64,000 nucleotides of DNA from JBFGJH01 sp041586155 (lineage in GTDB: Bacteria; Actinomycetota; Acidimicrobiia; Spongiisociales; JAENVV01). The stretch is from contig JBFHAT010000007.1 of assembly GCA_041586155.1 (NCBI GenBank), positions 1-64,000 on the forward strand, read 5' to 3'. A program made the translations under genes and the position numbers. A model generated the notes under the pieces. The model was not told where the DNA came from. It searched no databases and was given only the letters and a program-made list of their open reading frames with translations. Below, piece by piece: positions 15,665 through 23,334 of this stretch (position 1 is its first letter; the number at the start of each line of letters is the position of its first letter).

Positions 15665-16396
15665 TCAGGCCCGCCTCCTGCGGGCGACCTCGAAGCACGC
15701 CAGCGCCGCTGCCACGGAGGCGTTGAGGGACTCGAGCGCACCCGGCATGGGGATGCGCACCAATACATCGCACCGCCTGGCGACCAGCTCCGACAAGCCT
15801 CGCCCCTCTGCGCCGACTACGACGGCCACCGGCTCGGTGAGCAGCCCGAGGTCGAACAGCGACTCGTCGCCCGAGGCGTCGAGGCCAACGGACCACACCC
15901 CGTGGCTTGCAAGGCGCTTGACCGCTTGAGCGATCGACGAGACGGCCGCGACCGGGAGCCGCTCCAGGGCCCCGGCCGATGCCTTGAACGCCGACGCTTC
16001 GAGGGGCGCCGCCCGGACGTCTGCGACCAGCATCCCGGTCATGCCCGCCGCCGCGGCGGAACGGGCGATGGCACCGACGTTGTGGGGGTCTTCGACATGA
16101 TCGAGAATCACGATCGCCGGGCGTTCGACCGCCGCCAGATCGTCCACGTCGACGAGGGCAACCGGGGTGCAGTGAGCGATCACGCCTTGGGGCACGGCAG
16201 TCGTGGCTTGAGTGAGCACGTCGTCGACCGTTCGGACATCGATTCCGGCGGTGTGCGCTCGTTCGACGATCTCCGCCAACGGCGATCGCTTGGACCGCCC
16301 CGCTTCGACCGTGAGCCTGCGGACCCGGCCGGCCTGCAGCGCCGCCGTGACCGGATGGATCCCCTCGACGCTATGCCCGATGCCAGCGGACGCCAT
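15665..16396 (-). CDS. rlmB: TrmH/SpoU-family RNA 2'-O-methyltransferase (RlmB-like)
   Basis: The 243-residue protein transfers a methyl group from SAM to a ribose 2'-OH, in the family type G2251 of 23S rRNA. The N-terminal substrate domain starts VEGIHPVTAAL, the usual RlmB opening. The SPOUT domain has motif 1 (ILDHVEDPHNVGAIARSAAA), motif 2 (VAVVVGAEGRGLSELV) and motif 3 (VRIPMPGALESLNASVAAAL), which form the SAM knot. The ATG at 16396 overlaps the end of cysS by 26 bases. The cysS-rlmB order is conserved in actinobacteria. rRNA as target is inferred from the family. Confidence 0.9.
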   Translation of the reverse strand: MASAGIGHSVEGIHPVTAALQAGRVRRLTVEAGRSKRSPLAEIVERAHTAGIDVRTVDDVLTQATTAVPQGVIAHCTPVALVDVDDLAAVERPAIVILDHVEDPHNVGAIARSAAAAGMTGMLVADVRAAPLEASAFKASAGALERLPVAAVSSIAQAVKRLASHGVWSVGLDASGDESLFDLGLLTEPVAVVVGAEGRGLSELVARRCDVLVRIPMPGALESLNASVAAALACFEVARRRRA

Positions 16397-17804
16397 CCGC
16401 TGCGTCCTCCACCGTGATGCCCAACCGGGCAAACCCTTCCCGGATCGCGTCGGCGACATCCCAGGCCCGCTCGTCCCTGGCGGTGGCCCGCGTCGCAAGT
16501 AGTGACGCGATCAGCCCCTCCGCCGAGTCGGCGTCGGAAGCTCCAACTTCCGCGGCCAGGGCCCGGAGATCCGCTTCGAGGTCGTCGACGCTCCGCTCAA
16601 TCAGGTCTACTCCCAGCGCACCGGCGGCCTGGACGACAGCTGCGGCGAGGTCCCCGCTGTCACCACCCTCGTCGAGCCGCCGGTTGCCGGCCCGTACAGC
16701 CTCGAACACAACGGCAAGGGCTATGGGAGTGTTGAAGTCGTCGTCCATCGCTTCGGTGAACGCTGCGACGACAGCTTGGTCAGGGGCGTCGCCGACTCCG
16801 GACCTGCGTACGAATGACTGGAGACGCTCGTACGAGGCGACGGCGTCCTCGAGGAGCTCGGTCGAGAATTCGAGCGGCGACCGATAGTGCGCTCGCAGAT
16901 AGAAGAGCCGCACGGCCATCGGCGGATAGGTGGTGAGTGCCTCATTCAGGTCGATCAGATGTCCAGTCGATTTGGCCATCTTCTCGCCGGTCAACGTCAG
17001 CATGCCGTTGTGCAGCCACCATGTGGCGAACGGCCGCCCCGTATGCCCTTCCGATTGGGCGATCTCGTTCTCGTGGTGGGGAAAGATGAGATCGCTGCCT
17101 CCGCCGTGAATGTCGAAGGACTCACCCAGATACTTGATGGCCATCGCCGAGCATTCGATGTGCCACCCGGGCCGTCCCATGCCCCAGGGAGAATCCCACT
17201 GCGGCTCCCCCGGCTTGGCCGCCTTCCACAGCGCAAAGTCGCCTGGGTGGCGTTTGTGCTCACCGACCTCGACGCGGGCCCCGGCGATCATGTCGTCGAG
17301 GCTCCGGCCCGACAGCTTGCCGTACTCGGGCAGAGATTCGACCGAGAAGTAGACATCGCCGCGCGCCTCGTAGGCGAGGCCTTTGGCGATGAGATCATCG
17401 ATGATGGCGATCATCTCGTCGATGTGCTCTGTGGCTCGCGGCTCGACGTCGGCGGGAGCGACTCCGAGCCGAGCGCGTGCGTCGAGAAACAGCTTGGTGG
17501 TCGTCGAGACGACCTCGTCGGTGCTCACATCGCGTTCGTTGGCGATGGCGATGATCTTGTCGTCGACGTCGGTGACGTTGCGAACGAACGTCACGTTGTA
17601 GCCCCGCCACGTCAAGTAGCGGCGAATCATGTCGAACACGACCTCTGCTCTGCCGTGGCCGAGATGGGGCGCCGACTGGACGGTTGGCCCGCAGACGTAC
17701 ATCCCGATGCGGCCCTCCTGCCGGGGGACGAGCTCGCCGTGGGCGCCGCCGAGCGTGTTGTACAACCGCATCGCAACCATCGTACTGTCGGTCGGCCCGG
17801 TCAC
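16371..17804 (-). CDS. cysS: cysteinyl-tRNA synthetase
   Basis: The 477-residue class I synthetase charges tRNA-Cys. The zinc-site segment MYVCGPTVQSAPHLGHGRAE includes a HIGH variant, HLGH. FVRNVTDVDDKI follows, then DLIFPHHENEIAQSEG with the second zinc ligands. The KMSKS loop is EKMAKSTG near residue 275. The C-terminal part is the helical tRNA-binding domain (DALRE-like). The paralogue MshC of mycothiol synthesis was considered, but the NVTDVDDKI block, the long C-terminal domain and the ispF-cysS-rlmB context fit CysS. GTG 17804 overlaps ispF by four bases; an internal ATG ten codons later is an alternative start. Confidence 0.93.
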   Translation of the reverse strand: MTGPTDSTMVAMRLYNTLGGAHGELVPRQEGRIGMYVCGPTVQSAPHLGHGRAEVVFDMIRRYLTWRGYNVTFVRNVTDVDDKIIAIANERDVSTDEVVSTTTKLFLDARARLGVAPADVEPRATEHIDEMIAIIDDLIAKGLAYEARGDVYFSVESLPEYGKLSGRSLDDMIAGARVEVGEHKRHPGDFALWKAAKPGEPQWDSPWGMGRPGWHIECSAMAIKYLGESFDIHGGGSDLIFPHHENEIAQSEGHTGRPFATWWLHNGMLTLTGEKMAKSTGHLIDLNEALTTYPPMAVRLFYLRAHYRSPLEFSTELLEDAVASYERLQSFVRRSGVGDAPDQAVVAAFTEAMDDDFNTPIALAVVFEAVRAGNRRLDEGGDSGDLAAAVVQAAGALGVDLIERSVDDLEADLRALAAEVGASDADSAEGLIASLLATRATARDERAWDVADAIREGFARLGITVEDAADGVRWHRA

Positions 17805-18280
17805 TCCGTCGAGGTGAGCGACGCGACCGCCAGCGCAGCGATCCCCTCACCACGACCCATCCACCCCATTCCATCGGTGGTGGTTGCCTTCACCGACACG
17901 GCCGATTCCGGTAGCTGCAGCACCGTTGCGAGCCGAGCCCGCATCTCGCTGCGGTGGGGGGCGATCCGCACCGATTGGGCCACGATCGTCACGTCCACGT
18001 TGACCGGGCGCCATCCGGTGCGGCTCAGTCGCTGCATTGCATCCTCCAATAAGACGTCGACCGATGACACGTCGCGCCAGCGTGAGTCCGACGACGGATA
18101 GAACGACCCGAGGTCGCCGAGCGACGTTCCGCCGAGCAGAGCGTCGATGACAGCGTGAGTGGCGACGTCACCGTCCGAAGTGGCTTCGACGCCGGGCGCA
18201 TCTTCGATGACGACTCCACACAACACGAGAGGCGCCTCTCCCCCGAAGCGGTGCGCGTCGAACCCGAGTCCCGCCCTCAT
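17801..18280 (-). CDS. ispF: 2-C-methyl-D-erythritol 2,4-cyclodiphosphate synthase
   Basis: This 159-residue enzyme makes the cyclic diphosphate in the MEP isoprenoid pathway. The metal and substrate motifs are intact: GLGFDAHRF at the start, where Asp and His bind zinc, then SDGDVATHAVIDALLG, LGDLGSFYPSSDSRW and KATTTDGMGWMGRGEGIAAL. The ATG at 18280 overlaps the ispD stop by ATGA and gives the standard N-terminus. IspD and IspF are encoded as separate neighbours here, not as the IspDF fusion of some bacteria. A polyprenyl synthase at 38066 uses the pathway's products. Confidence 0.95.
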   Translation of the reverse strand: MRAGLGFDAHRFGGEAPLVLCGVVIEDAPGVEATSDGDVATHAVIDALLGGTSLGDLGSFYPSSDSRWRDVSSVDVLLEDAMQRLSRTGWRPVNVDVTIVAQSVRIAPHRSEMRARLATVLQLPESAVSVKATTTDGMGWMGRGEGIAALAVASLTSTE

Positions 18281-18894
18281 CGGCTCCTTCTCCATTCTTC
18301 GATGACCCGTTCGAGGTCGCCCGGGTAGGTGACCTTGAGGTTGCCCGGTTCGCCTTCGACCACCACCACCCTCCCCCCTGCGAGCTCGATCAGCTGGGCG
18401 TCGTCGGTGACCGACCCCCCTCGCTGATGGGCCGACGCCAATGACTCGCGGACGAATCCTTGAGGTGTCTGCACGGCGACGAGCCGTTCACGGTCGATCG
18501 TGCCCATCACCACACCGGCCTCGACTTCTTTGATGGTATCGGTGATCGGCAGTGCAGGGATCACTGCGTCGGCGTCACCCTCGAGGAGCCTGCCGATGAC
18601 CCGCTGCACGAGGACTGTCGTTGCGGCCGGGCGGGCAGCGTCGTGGACCAGCACATGGCTGACAGGGGGTGGCAGCTGCGCCAGGCCGGCCGCCACGGAG
18701 TCGCGACGGCTGGCGCCGCCTACCACCCCACCCGGCACCGGACCGACGACCACGACCTGGTCGCATCCGCCTTCCCGCAGCGTGTCTCGGGCGTGCTCCC
18801 ACATGGCCCGGCCTTCGATCGGTTCGGAGTGTTTCGGGCCGCCGAACCTGGTTCCTTCTCCGGCGGCGACCACGATGCCCCAGACGGACGTCAT
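18277..18894 (-). CDS. ispD: 2-C-methyl-D-erythritol 4-phosphate cytidylyltransferase
   Basis: The 205-residue product is slightly short but complete. It has the nucleotide-binding start VVAAGEGTRFGGPKHSEPI, with the Lys of the family, and VLVHDAARP at the CTP/Mg site. PALPITDTIKEV and VQTPQGFVRESL complete the IspD pattern. It couples MEP to CTP, the third step of the MEP pathway. It overlaps both neighbours by four bases and belongs to the carD-led operon. Confidence 0.93.
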   Translation of the reverse strand: MTSVWGIVVAAGEGTRFGGPKHSEPIEGRAMWEHARDTLREGGCDQVVVVGPVPGGVVGGASRRDSVAAGLAQLPPPVSHVLVHDAARPAATTVLVQRVIGRLLEGDADAVIPALPITDTIKEVEAGVVMGTIDRERLVAVQTPQGFVRESLASAHQRGGSVTDDAQLIELAGGRVVVVEGEPGNLKVTYPGDLERVIEEWRRSR

Positions 18895-19958
18895 TCCCGG
18901 ACCGGACGACCAAAGAGCATGCGGCCGACAGCCGTCTTCGTGGTGGATGTCACTTCGACGGACACCTCCTGGCCGATCAGCCCGTCCCCCTCTTCGACGA
19001 CGACCATCGTCCCGTCATCCAGGTAGCCGACACCCTGGCGGGGACCCGTTCCCGGCTTGGAGATGGGCACCTGCACGACTTGGCCCACCGTCACGTGCGG
19101 CTTGAGGTGGTCACCCAGTGCGGCCGGGTTGAGGATTCGCAAACCCCGGATCTCGCCTGCTTTGGCGAGGTTGGTGTCGGTGGTGACCAGCGTAGAGCCC
19201 GAACGCTCGGTCAGGACCAGCAGCTTGGCGTCGACCTCCTCGACCTCGGGCACGGAGTCGTCGAGCACCGACACCTCTTGTTCGGTGCTCCGGAGCGCGT
19301 CGAGGATATCGAGGCCCCTCCTGCCCCGCCGGCGAATCGACTGCTCGCCGGCATCTGCCAGACCCTGCAACTCGTCGACGACGAAGAACGGGATCCACAG
19401 ACGCCCCTTCACCACACCGCTCCGGACCAGTTCGAGAACCCGACCGTCGATGGCCGCCGATGAGTCGATCAAGAAGCTGGGCTCCTCGTCGTCGAGCCGA
19501 CGTGCCACCAGCGGTCCGCGAGGACGCAAACCGGTCAGCGTGAGCAAATCGTGGGAGCGGGTGGCGAACACTCGCCCCCCGATCGCCGCCACGATCACCA
19601 CCAGCAGGGCAGCCGTCGGCCAGCCGATCGACGACGGGCTGAAGCGGACGATGGGGATCGACAGAACCACGCCCAAGGAGAGGCCGATGAGCATGCCGAA
19701 GCCGCCGGCAAAGAGCTCGGGGCCCGACAGCTGCGGCAGGAACGAGCCGGAGATCGTATCGAGCCGGCGGGTGAACAGCCGCGCCCCCACTCCACCGACG
19801 ACGTAGCCGACGCCTGCACCGAGCAATGCGCCGACCAGCCGGCCCGAGGCGGTGTCAAACGTCGCGCCAAGCAGGTTGCCGGCCAGGGCGTCGCCGAGCT
19901 CGTACCCGATCGCCGTCACCACCAGGGTGAACAGCAGCCGGATCGCCTCGACGAACAC
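18891..19958 (-). CDS. PIN/TRAM-domain membrane protein (YacL-like)
   Basis: The 355-residue product has four transmembrane helices in the first 130 or so residues (LLFTLVVTAIGYELG, LVGALLGAGVGYVVGG, FGMLIGLSLGVVLSI, AALLVVIVAAIGG). Then comes a PIN nuclease-like domain (FLIDSSAAIDGRVLELV, WIPFFVVDELQGLADAGEQ, TLVTTDTNLAKAG) with the acidic residues that bind metal in PIN nucleases. A TRAM domain ends the protein (GVGYLDDGTMVVVEEGDGLI). TRAM binds RNA, so a membrane-bound RNase role is likely but unproven. It sits between carD and ispD, as in many Gram-positive genomes, three bases after the carD stop. Confidence 0.9.
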   Translation of the reverse strand: MFVEAIRLLFTLVVTAIGYELGDALAGNLLGATFDTASGRLVGALLGAGVGYVVGGVGARLFTRRLDTISGSFLPQLSGPELFAGGFGMLIGLSLGVVLSIPIVRFSPSSIGWPTAALLVVIVAAIGGRVFATRSHDLLTLTGLRPRGPLVARRLDDEEPSFLIDSSAAIDGRVLELVRSGVVKGRLWIPFFVVDELQGLADAGEQSIRRRGRRGLDILDALRSTEQEVSVLDDSVPEVEEVDAKLLVLTERSGSTLVTTDTNLAKAGEIRGLRILNPAALGDHLKPHVTVGQVVQVPISKPGTGPRQGVGYLDDGTMVVVEEGDGLIGQEVSVEVTSTTKTAVGRMLFGRPVRE

Positions 19959-19961
19959 GAC

Positions 19962-20696
19962 TCAGGCCGGTTCGTCGGCTTCGACCTTGGGAAGCGCCCG
20001 GTCGAGCTTCTTGATCGCTTCCTCCTCGTCGACGTCGAGCGCGAATTGAAGCTCGGAGATGAGGGTGACGCGTGCTCGTGACAGCATCCGCTTCAGAGCG
20101 GGTGAGATCCCCTTGGTTTGCTGGGCGAACGTCAGGTCGCGGACGACCTCGGCGACCTGGTAGATGTCGCCGCTGGTCATCTTCTCGTTGAGGACCTTGT
20201 ACCAGCGGCTCCAATTGCTTCCAGCCTCCTGTGGCTCCTCTTTGAACAGCGAGAAGACCTTGCGCGCCTGGTTCTTCGAGATGACGGGGCGGATCGCTTC
20301 TTCGATGTTGGCGACCGGTACGAATACGGTGAGCTGGTCGGTGGCGATCTCGAGTTGGAAGTACTCCTGGCTCTCCCCGCCCACTTTCTGAGTGACCTTC
20401 TTGGTGATGACCGCTGCCCCGTGGTGAGGGTGGACGACCTTGTCCTTCACGTTGAAGCTGACCTTGCGCCGAGATGACGTCGAAGCGGATGCCGAATCGG
20501 TCGATGCCTTGGCGCCGGCCGGCTTCTTCGCCGGCTTGGCAGCGGGCTTCTTGGCGGACGCCTTGGATGCCGCCGATTTCGTGGTCGCAGCCGGTTTCTT
20601 GGCAGCCGTCGTCTTGGCGGTTGGCTTCTTGGCAGCCGTCTTCTTGGCGGTAGGCTTCTTGGCGGCCGTCTTGGCAGGCGTTTTCTTCGTGGCCAT
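19962..20696 (-). CDS. carD: CarD-family RNA polymerase-binding regulator with Lys/Ala-rich N-terminal tail
   Basis: The last 165 or so residues form a CarD protein. They hold a Tudor-like RNA polymerase-interacting domain (FNVKDKVVHPHHGAAVITKK) and a helical DNA-binding domain (WSRWYKVLNEKMTSGDIYQV, KRMLSRARVTLISELQ). CarD binds the RNA polymerase beta subunit and stabilises open complexes. Here it carries an extra N-terminal tail of about 75 residues of AAKKPTAKKT-like repeats, similar to histone H1-like tails and absent from mycobacterial CarD; this may add non-specific DNA binding. The ATG at 20696 is preceded by GGAAAGAT and a TACACT box at 20724-20729. It heads the isoprenoid operon. 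Confidence 0.9.
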   Translation of the reverse strand: MATKKTPAKTAAKKPTAKKTAAKKPTAKTTAAKKPAATTKSAASKASAKKPAAKPAKKPAGAKASTDSASASTSSRRKVSFNVKDKVVHPHHGAAVITKKVTQKVGGESQEYFQLEIATDQLTVFVPVANIEEAIRPVISKNQARKVFSLFKEEPQEAGSNWSRWYKVLNEKMTSGDIYQVAEVVRDLTFAQQTKGISPALKRMLSRARVTLISELQFALDVDEEEAIKKLDRALPKVEADEPA

Positions 20697-20723
20697 GGGA
20701 TCTTTCCGGGGCGGGGAGCCGAC

Positions 20724-20729
20724 AGTGTA
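20724..20729 (-). promoter_or_regulatory. -10 box TACACT for the carD operon
   Basis: On the reverse strand TACACT lies 27 bases before the carD ATG. GGAAAGAT near the ATG is a plausible Shine-Dalgarno, so this unit has a short leader. Confidence 0.4.
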
Positions 20730-20734
20730 GTTGG

Positions 20735-21796
20735 TCAGTCGCCTGTGGCCGGATCGAGCAGTTCGCTGCGCTCGATGATTCTGTCGAGGAATCGCCGCAC
20801 CTGCAGTGCGCGAGTGGGGCCCACCCCGGGCACCTTGTTGAGGTCGTCCACCGACGCGCCCATCAGCCGGGGCAGTTCGCTGAATCTCTTGACGATGGCG
20901 TCGGCCACAGTGTCAGGCAGCCGGGGGACGTGGGAGAGGATGCGCAAGCCTCGGGGTCGGGCGGCCTCGTCGGGGTCGTCGAGACCCAAGGCGTCGGCGA
21001 CACGCCGGGCGTCGTGAATGTCTTTGGTGGGAATGGCTTCGAGCGCGGTCAGCATCTTGGAGGCCCCTTTTCGACGGAGGGCGTAGTCGGCGGTGACGAG
21101 CTGGCGCAGCTCTTCGACCCCGGCCAACAGATCGGACAGCTGCACCATCACGAGTGTGCCCTCACCGCCCAACCCCACACTGTCGCGTTCGACTTGGTGT
21201 CCGATCCGGGTCACCAGTTCGGCCCGCTGCAGCACGGTGATGACCCACCGGTTGGTCATCATGTCGGCGACCTCGAGCCTGGTCATGCGCTCCTCGGCGT
21301 GGTCGAGTCTCCGCCGGAACCGTTCGAGACTGGCCAGCGACTGGTTGACCTTGGCGGTGAGTACCGTCGGGCTCTCCAACTCGTGCTTTTCCTCGCCGTA
21401 GAAGAGTGTTGCCACCGAGCGGTCCTCCGAGATCGAGATGACCGGTTTGCCCGTCTGCTTGGCGGTGCGCTCCGCGGTCCGATGCCGTGAACCGGTCTCG
21501 GTGGTTGCCATCGACGGGTCCGGGATGAGGTGCACGTTGGCTCGGCAGATGTGTTCGCCGTCGTCGCTCACGACGATGGCCCCATCCATCTTGGCCAGCT
21601 CGGCCAGCCGTGCCACGGAGAACGAAGCGTTGTCGAGGACGAATCCGCCCGAGCAGATCGCATCCACGGTGGGGTCCGAGCCGAGCACGATGAGCGCCCC
21701 ATTGCCGTGCTGGATGATGCGGCTGAAGGAGTCGCGAAGGCGGGTTCCCGGCGCGAGACGCTGCAAGATGTGAAGGAAGTCCGAGTTACCCGGCAT
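20735..21796 (-). CDS. disA: DNA integrity scanning diadenylate cyclase DisA
   Basis: The 353-residue enzyme joins two ATP into c-di-AMP. The DAC domain carries both active-site motifs: DGA at residues 71-73 and GSRHRTAER at 102-110. A helical middle domain follows, and then a C-terminal RuvA-like helix-hairpin-helix domain (ASVDDLNKVPGVGPTRALQV) that binds branched DNA. The ATG at 21796 is preferred over an upstream GTG because a TAGCCT box ends 8 bases before it and family homology begins there. It follows radA on the same strand. RadA is known to interact with DisA in other species. Confidence 0.94.
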   Translation of the reverse strand: MPGNSDFLHILQRLAPGTRLRDSFSRIIQHGNGALIVLGSDPTVDAICSGGFVLDNASFSVARLAELAKMDGAIVVSDDGEHICRANVHLIPDPSMATTETGSRHRTAERTAKQTGKPVISISEDRSVATLFYGEEKHELESPTVLTAKVNQSLASLERFRRRLDHAEERMTRLEVADMMTNRWVITVLQRAELVTRIGHQVERDSVGLGGEGTLVMVQLSDLLAGVEELRQLVTADYALRRKGASKMLTALEAIPTKDIHDARRVADALGLDDPDEAARPRGLRILSHVPRLPDTVADAIVKRFSELPRLMGASVDDLNKVPGVGPTRALQVRRFLDRIIERSELLDPATGD

Positions 21797-21804
21797 TGGC
21801 GGGG

Positions 21805-21810
21805 AGGCTA
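21805..21810 (-). promoter_or_regulatory. internal -10 box TAGCCT before disA, leaderless type
   Basis: On the reverse strand TAGCCT ends 8 bases before the disA ATG, in the gap after radA. disA may therefore be transcribed on its own as well as with radA. Confidence 0.45.
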
Positions 21811-21845
21811 CTACACCGAGCGTTCCCACCACGCCACGCGAAAGC

Positions 21846-23159
21846 TCATTCGTGACCGGTTGCGGCCGCCTTCAGGCCCGCCGACTGTAGGGCCTCGATG
21901 AGTCGCCTCGGTCCTCCGGCCCCTGGATAGACCTGGTGGTCCAGGCCCATGCGGCCCACCTCCTCGGATCGGCGACTGCCGTGCGGAACCTGACGCAGTT
22001 CACCGGCCAGCCCAACCTCTCCCCAGGCGGCCAGCGCACCGAGCGGCCGATCGAGGCGGGACGACGCCAGCGCCAACGCCACCGCCAGGTCGACGGCAGG
22101 CTCGGCCAGCCGGATGCCTCCCACCACGTTCACATACACGTCTTGGTCTCCGAACCCCAAACCGGCGTGGCGGGCGAGGACCGCGAGAAGCTGGTGCACC
22201 CGGGCCACTTCGATTCCTCGCACCGAACGGCGGGGCTGGGCCAGCGGTGACGGTGCGGTCAGTGCCTGCACCTCCACCAACATGGCCCGCCGTCCTTGCA
22301 TGGCGGGGAAGATCACAGTTCCAGGAATCGATCCCTGCCAATCGGCGACGAACACGGCCGAGGGATCGGCAACTTCGGCCAGACCGGTTCCCGCCATCTC
22401 GAACAGCCCGACGACGTGTGTTGCACCGAAGCGGTTCTTGAGGCCGTGCAACGTGCGAAAACCCCGGTCGGTCTCGCCTTCGAGGTACAGCACCACGTCC
22501 ACCATGTGCTCGAGCAATTTGGGCCCGGCGATGCCACCGTCTTTCGTCACGTGCCCCACGATGACGGCTGCAAAGCCGTGATGTTTGGCGGCGCGGATGA
22601 GGCGGGCGGCCGCCTCCCGCACCTGAGCGACTGCTCCGGGCGCCGAACCGACTTCGGCCACGCCCACGGTCTGGATCGAGTCGACCACGACGAGATCGGG
22701 ACGGTGCTCGACGGCGGCAGCGATGATGGCGTCGACGTCGTGTTCCGCCAGCAGCGTGATGGCGTCGGCAGCCACGCCGAGTCTCCTGGCGCGAAGGCCC
22801 ACCTGATGGGCAGATTCTTCGGCCGTGGCGATGATGGTCGAACCGCCGGCGTCGGCGAGTGCACCTGCCAATTGCAGGAGCAATGTCGACTTCCCGACGC
22901 CAGGCTCGCCGCCCACGAGGATGACCCCGCCAGGCACGAGGCCGCCACCGAGCACCCGGTCCACCTCGCCCATCCCGGTGGCGATACGGCTGACGTCACC
23001 GTCGCTGGCCTTCGACAGTGGCAGCGGCGTTGGGGCCGCTATCGCCGGGGTGCGCGCGGCGGCAGCAACCTCCACCAGCCCGGCGGCATTGGGACAGCGA
23101 GGACAGAAACCCATCCACTTGGGGGATTCGAACCCGCATTCTTGGCACCGATACGTCAC
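21846..23159 (-). CDS. radA: DNA repair protein RadA
   Basis: The 437-residue product acts in recombination by driving branch migration. It starts with a four-Cys zinc finger (YRCQECGFESPKWMGFCPRC). The RecA-like ATPase has Walker A GGEPGVGKSTLLLQ near residue 84. The RadA-specific KNRFG motif (LKNRFGATHVVGLFEM) follows near residue 245. The C-terminal Lon-protease-like domain (YVNVVGGIRLAEPAVDLAVA) lacks peptidase function in the family. The ATG at 23159 lies ten bases after a tiny membrane-protein frame on the same strand. The radA-disA-carD neighbourhood is conserved in actinobacteria. Confidence 0.95.
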   Translation of the reverse strand: MTYRCQECGFESPKWMGFCPRCPNAAGLVEVAAAARTPAIAAPTPLPLSKASDGDVSRIATGMGEVDRVLGGGLVPGGVILVGGEPGVGKSTLLLQLAGALADAGGSTIIATAEESAHQVGLRARRLGVAADAITLLAEHDVDAIIAAAVEHRPDLVVVDSIQTVGVAEVGSAPGAVAQVREAAARLIRAAKHHGFAAVIVGHVTKDGGIAGPKLLEHMVDVVLYLEGETDRGFRTLHGLKNRFGATHVVGLFEMAGTGLAEVADPSAVFVADWQGSIPGTVIFPAMQGRRAMLVEVQALTAPSPLAQPRRSVRGIEVARVHQLLAVLARHAGLGFGDQDVYVNVVGGIRLAEPAVDLAVALALASSRLDRPLGALAAWGEVGLAGELRQVPHGSRRSEEVGRMGLDHQVYPGAGGPRRLIEALQSAGLKAAATGHE

Positions 23160-23169
23160 GGCGGCGATC

Positions 23170-23295
23170 TTATCGGCGGGTCGTGACGAGAAACGCGATC
23201 ACAATCGCGGACACGGCGAACGCCAGCAGGACGACGCCGGCGATCCGCGAAGCCCATGTCCATTGTTCGGCAGTTCTGATGCCGGCCATTATCAT
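23170..23295 (-). CDS. small single-pass membrane protein upstream of radA
   Basis: This 41-codon frame starts at ATG 23295 (or ATG 23289) and reads MIMAGIRTAEQWTWASRIAG. A hydrophobic stretch (VVLLAFAVSAIVIAFLV) follows, and it ends in TTRR. It would be a one-helix membrane protein. It ends 10 bases before radA, and a TATTCT box lies 9 bases upstream, so it would be the first gene of the radA-disA transcript. I know no family for it. The support is promoter position, spacing and a clean membrane helix with a positive tail; it remains unproven. Confidence 0.45.
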   Translation of the reverse strand: MIMAGIRTAEQWTWASRIAGVVLLAFAVSAIVIAFLVTTRR

Positions 23296-23304
23296 CGCCG
23301 AGCG

Positions 23305-23310
23305 AGAATA
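23305..23310 (-). promoter_or_regulatory. -10 box TATTCT for the radA-disA unit
   Basis: On the reverse strand TATTCT ends 9 bases before the ATG at 23295. Confidence 0.45.
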
Positions 23311-23334
23311 CCGGCTCCTCGGAGGAACACGTCA

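Noticed and set aside
16371..17804. MshC (mycothiol ligase) instead of CysS
   Set aside because: The NVTDVDDKI block, the full-length C-terminal domain and the ispF-cysS-rlmB context fit cysteinyl-tRNA synthetase.
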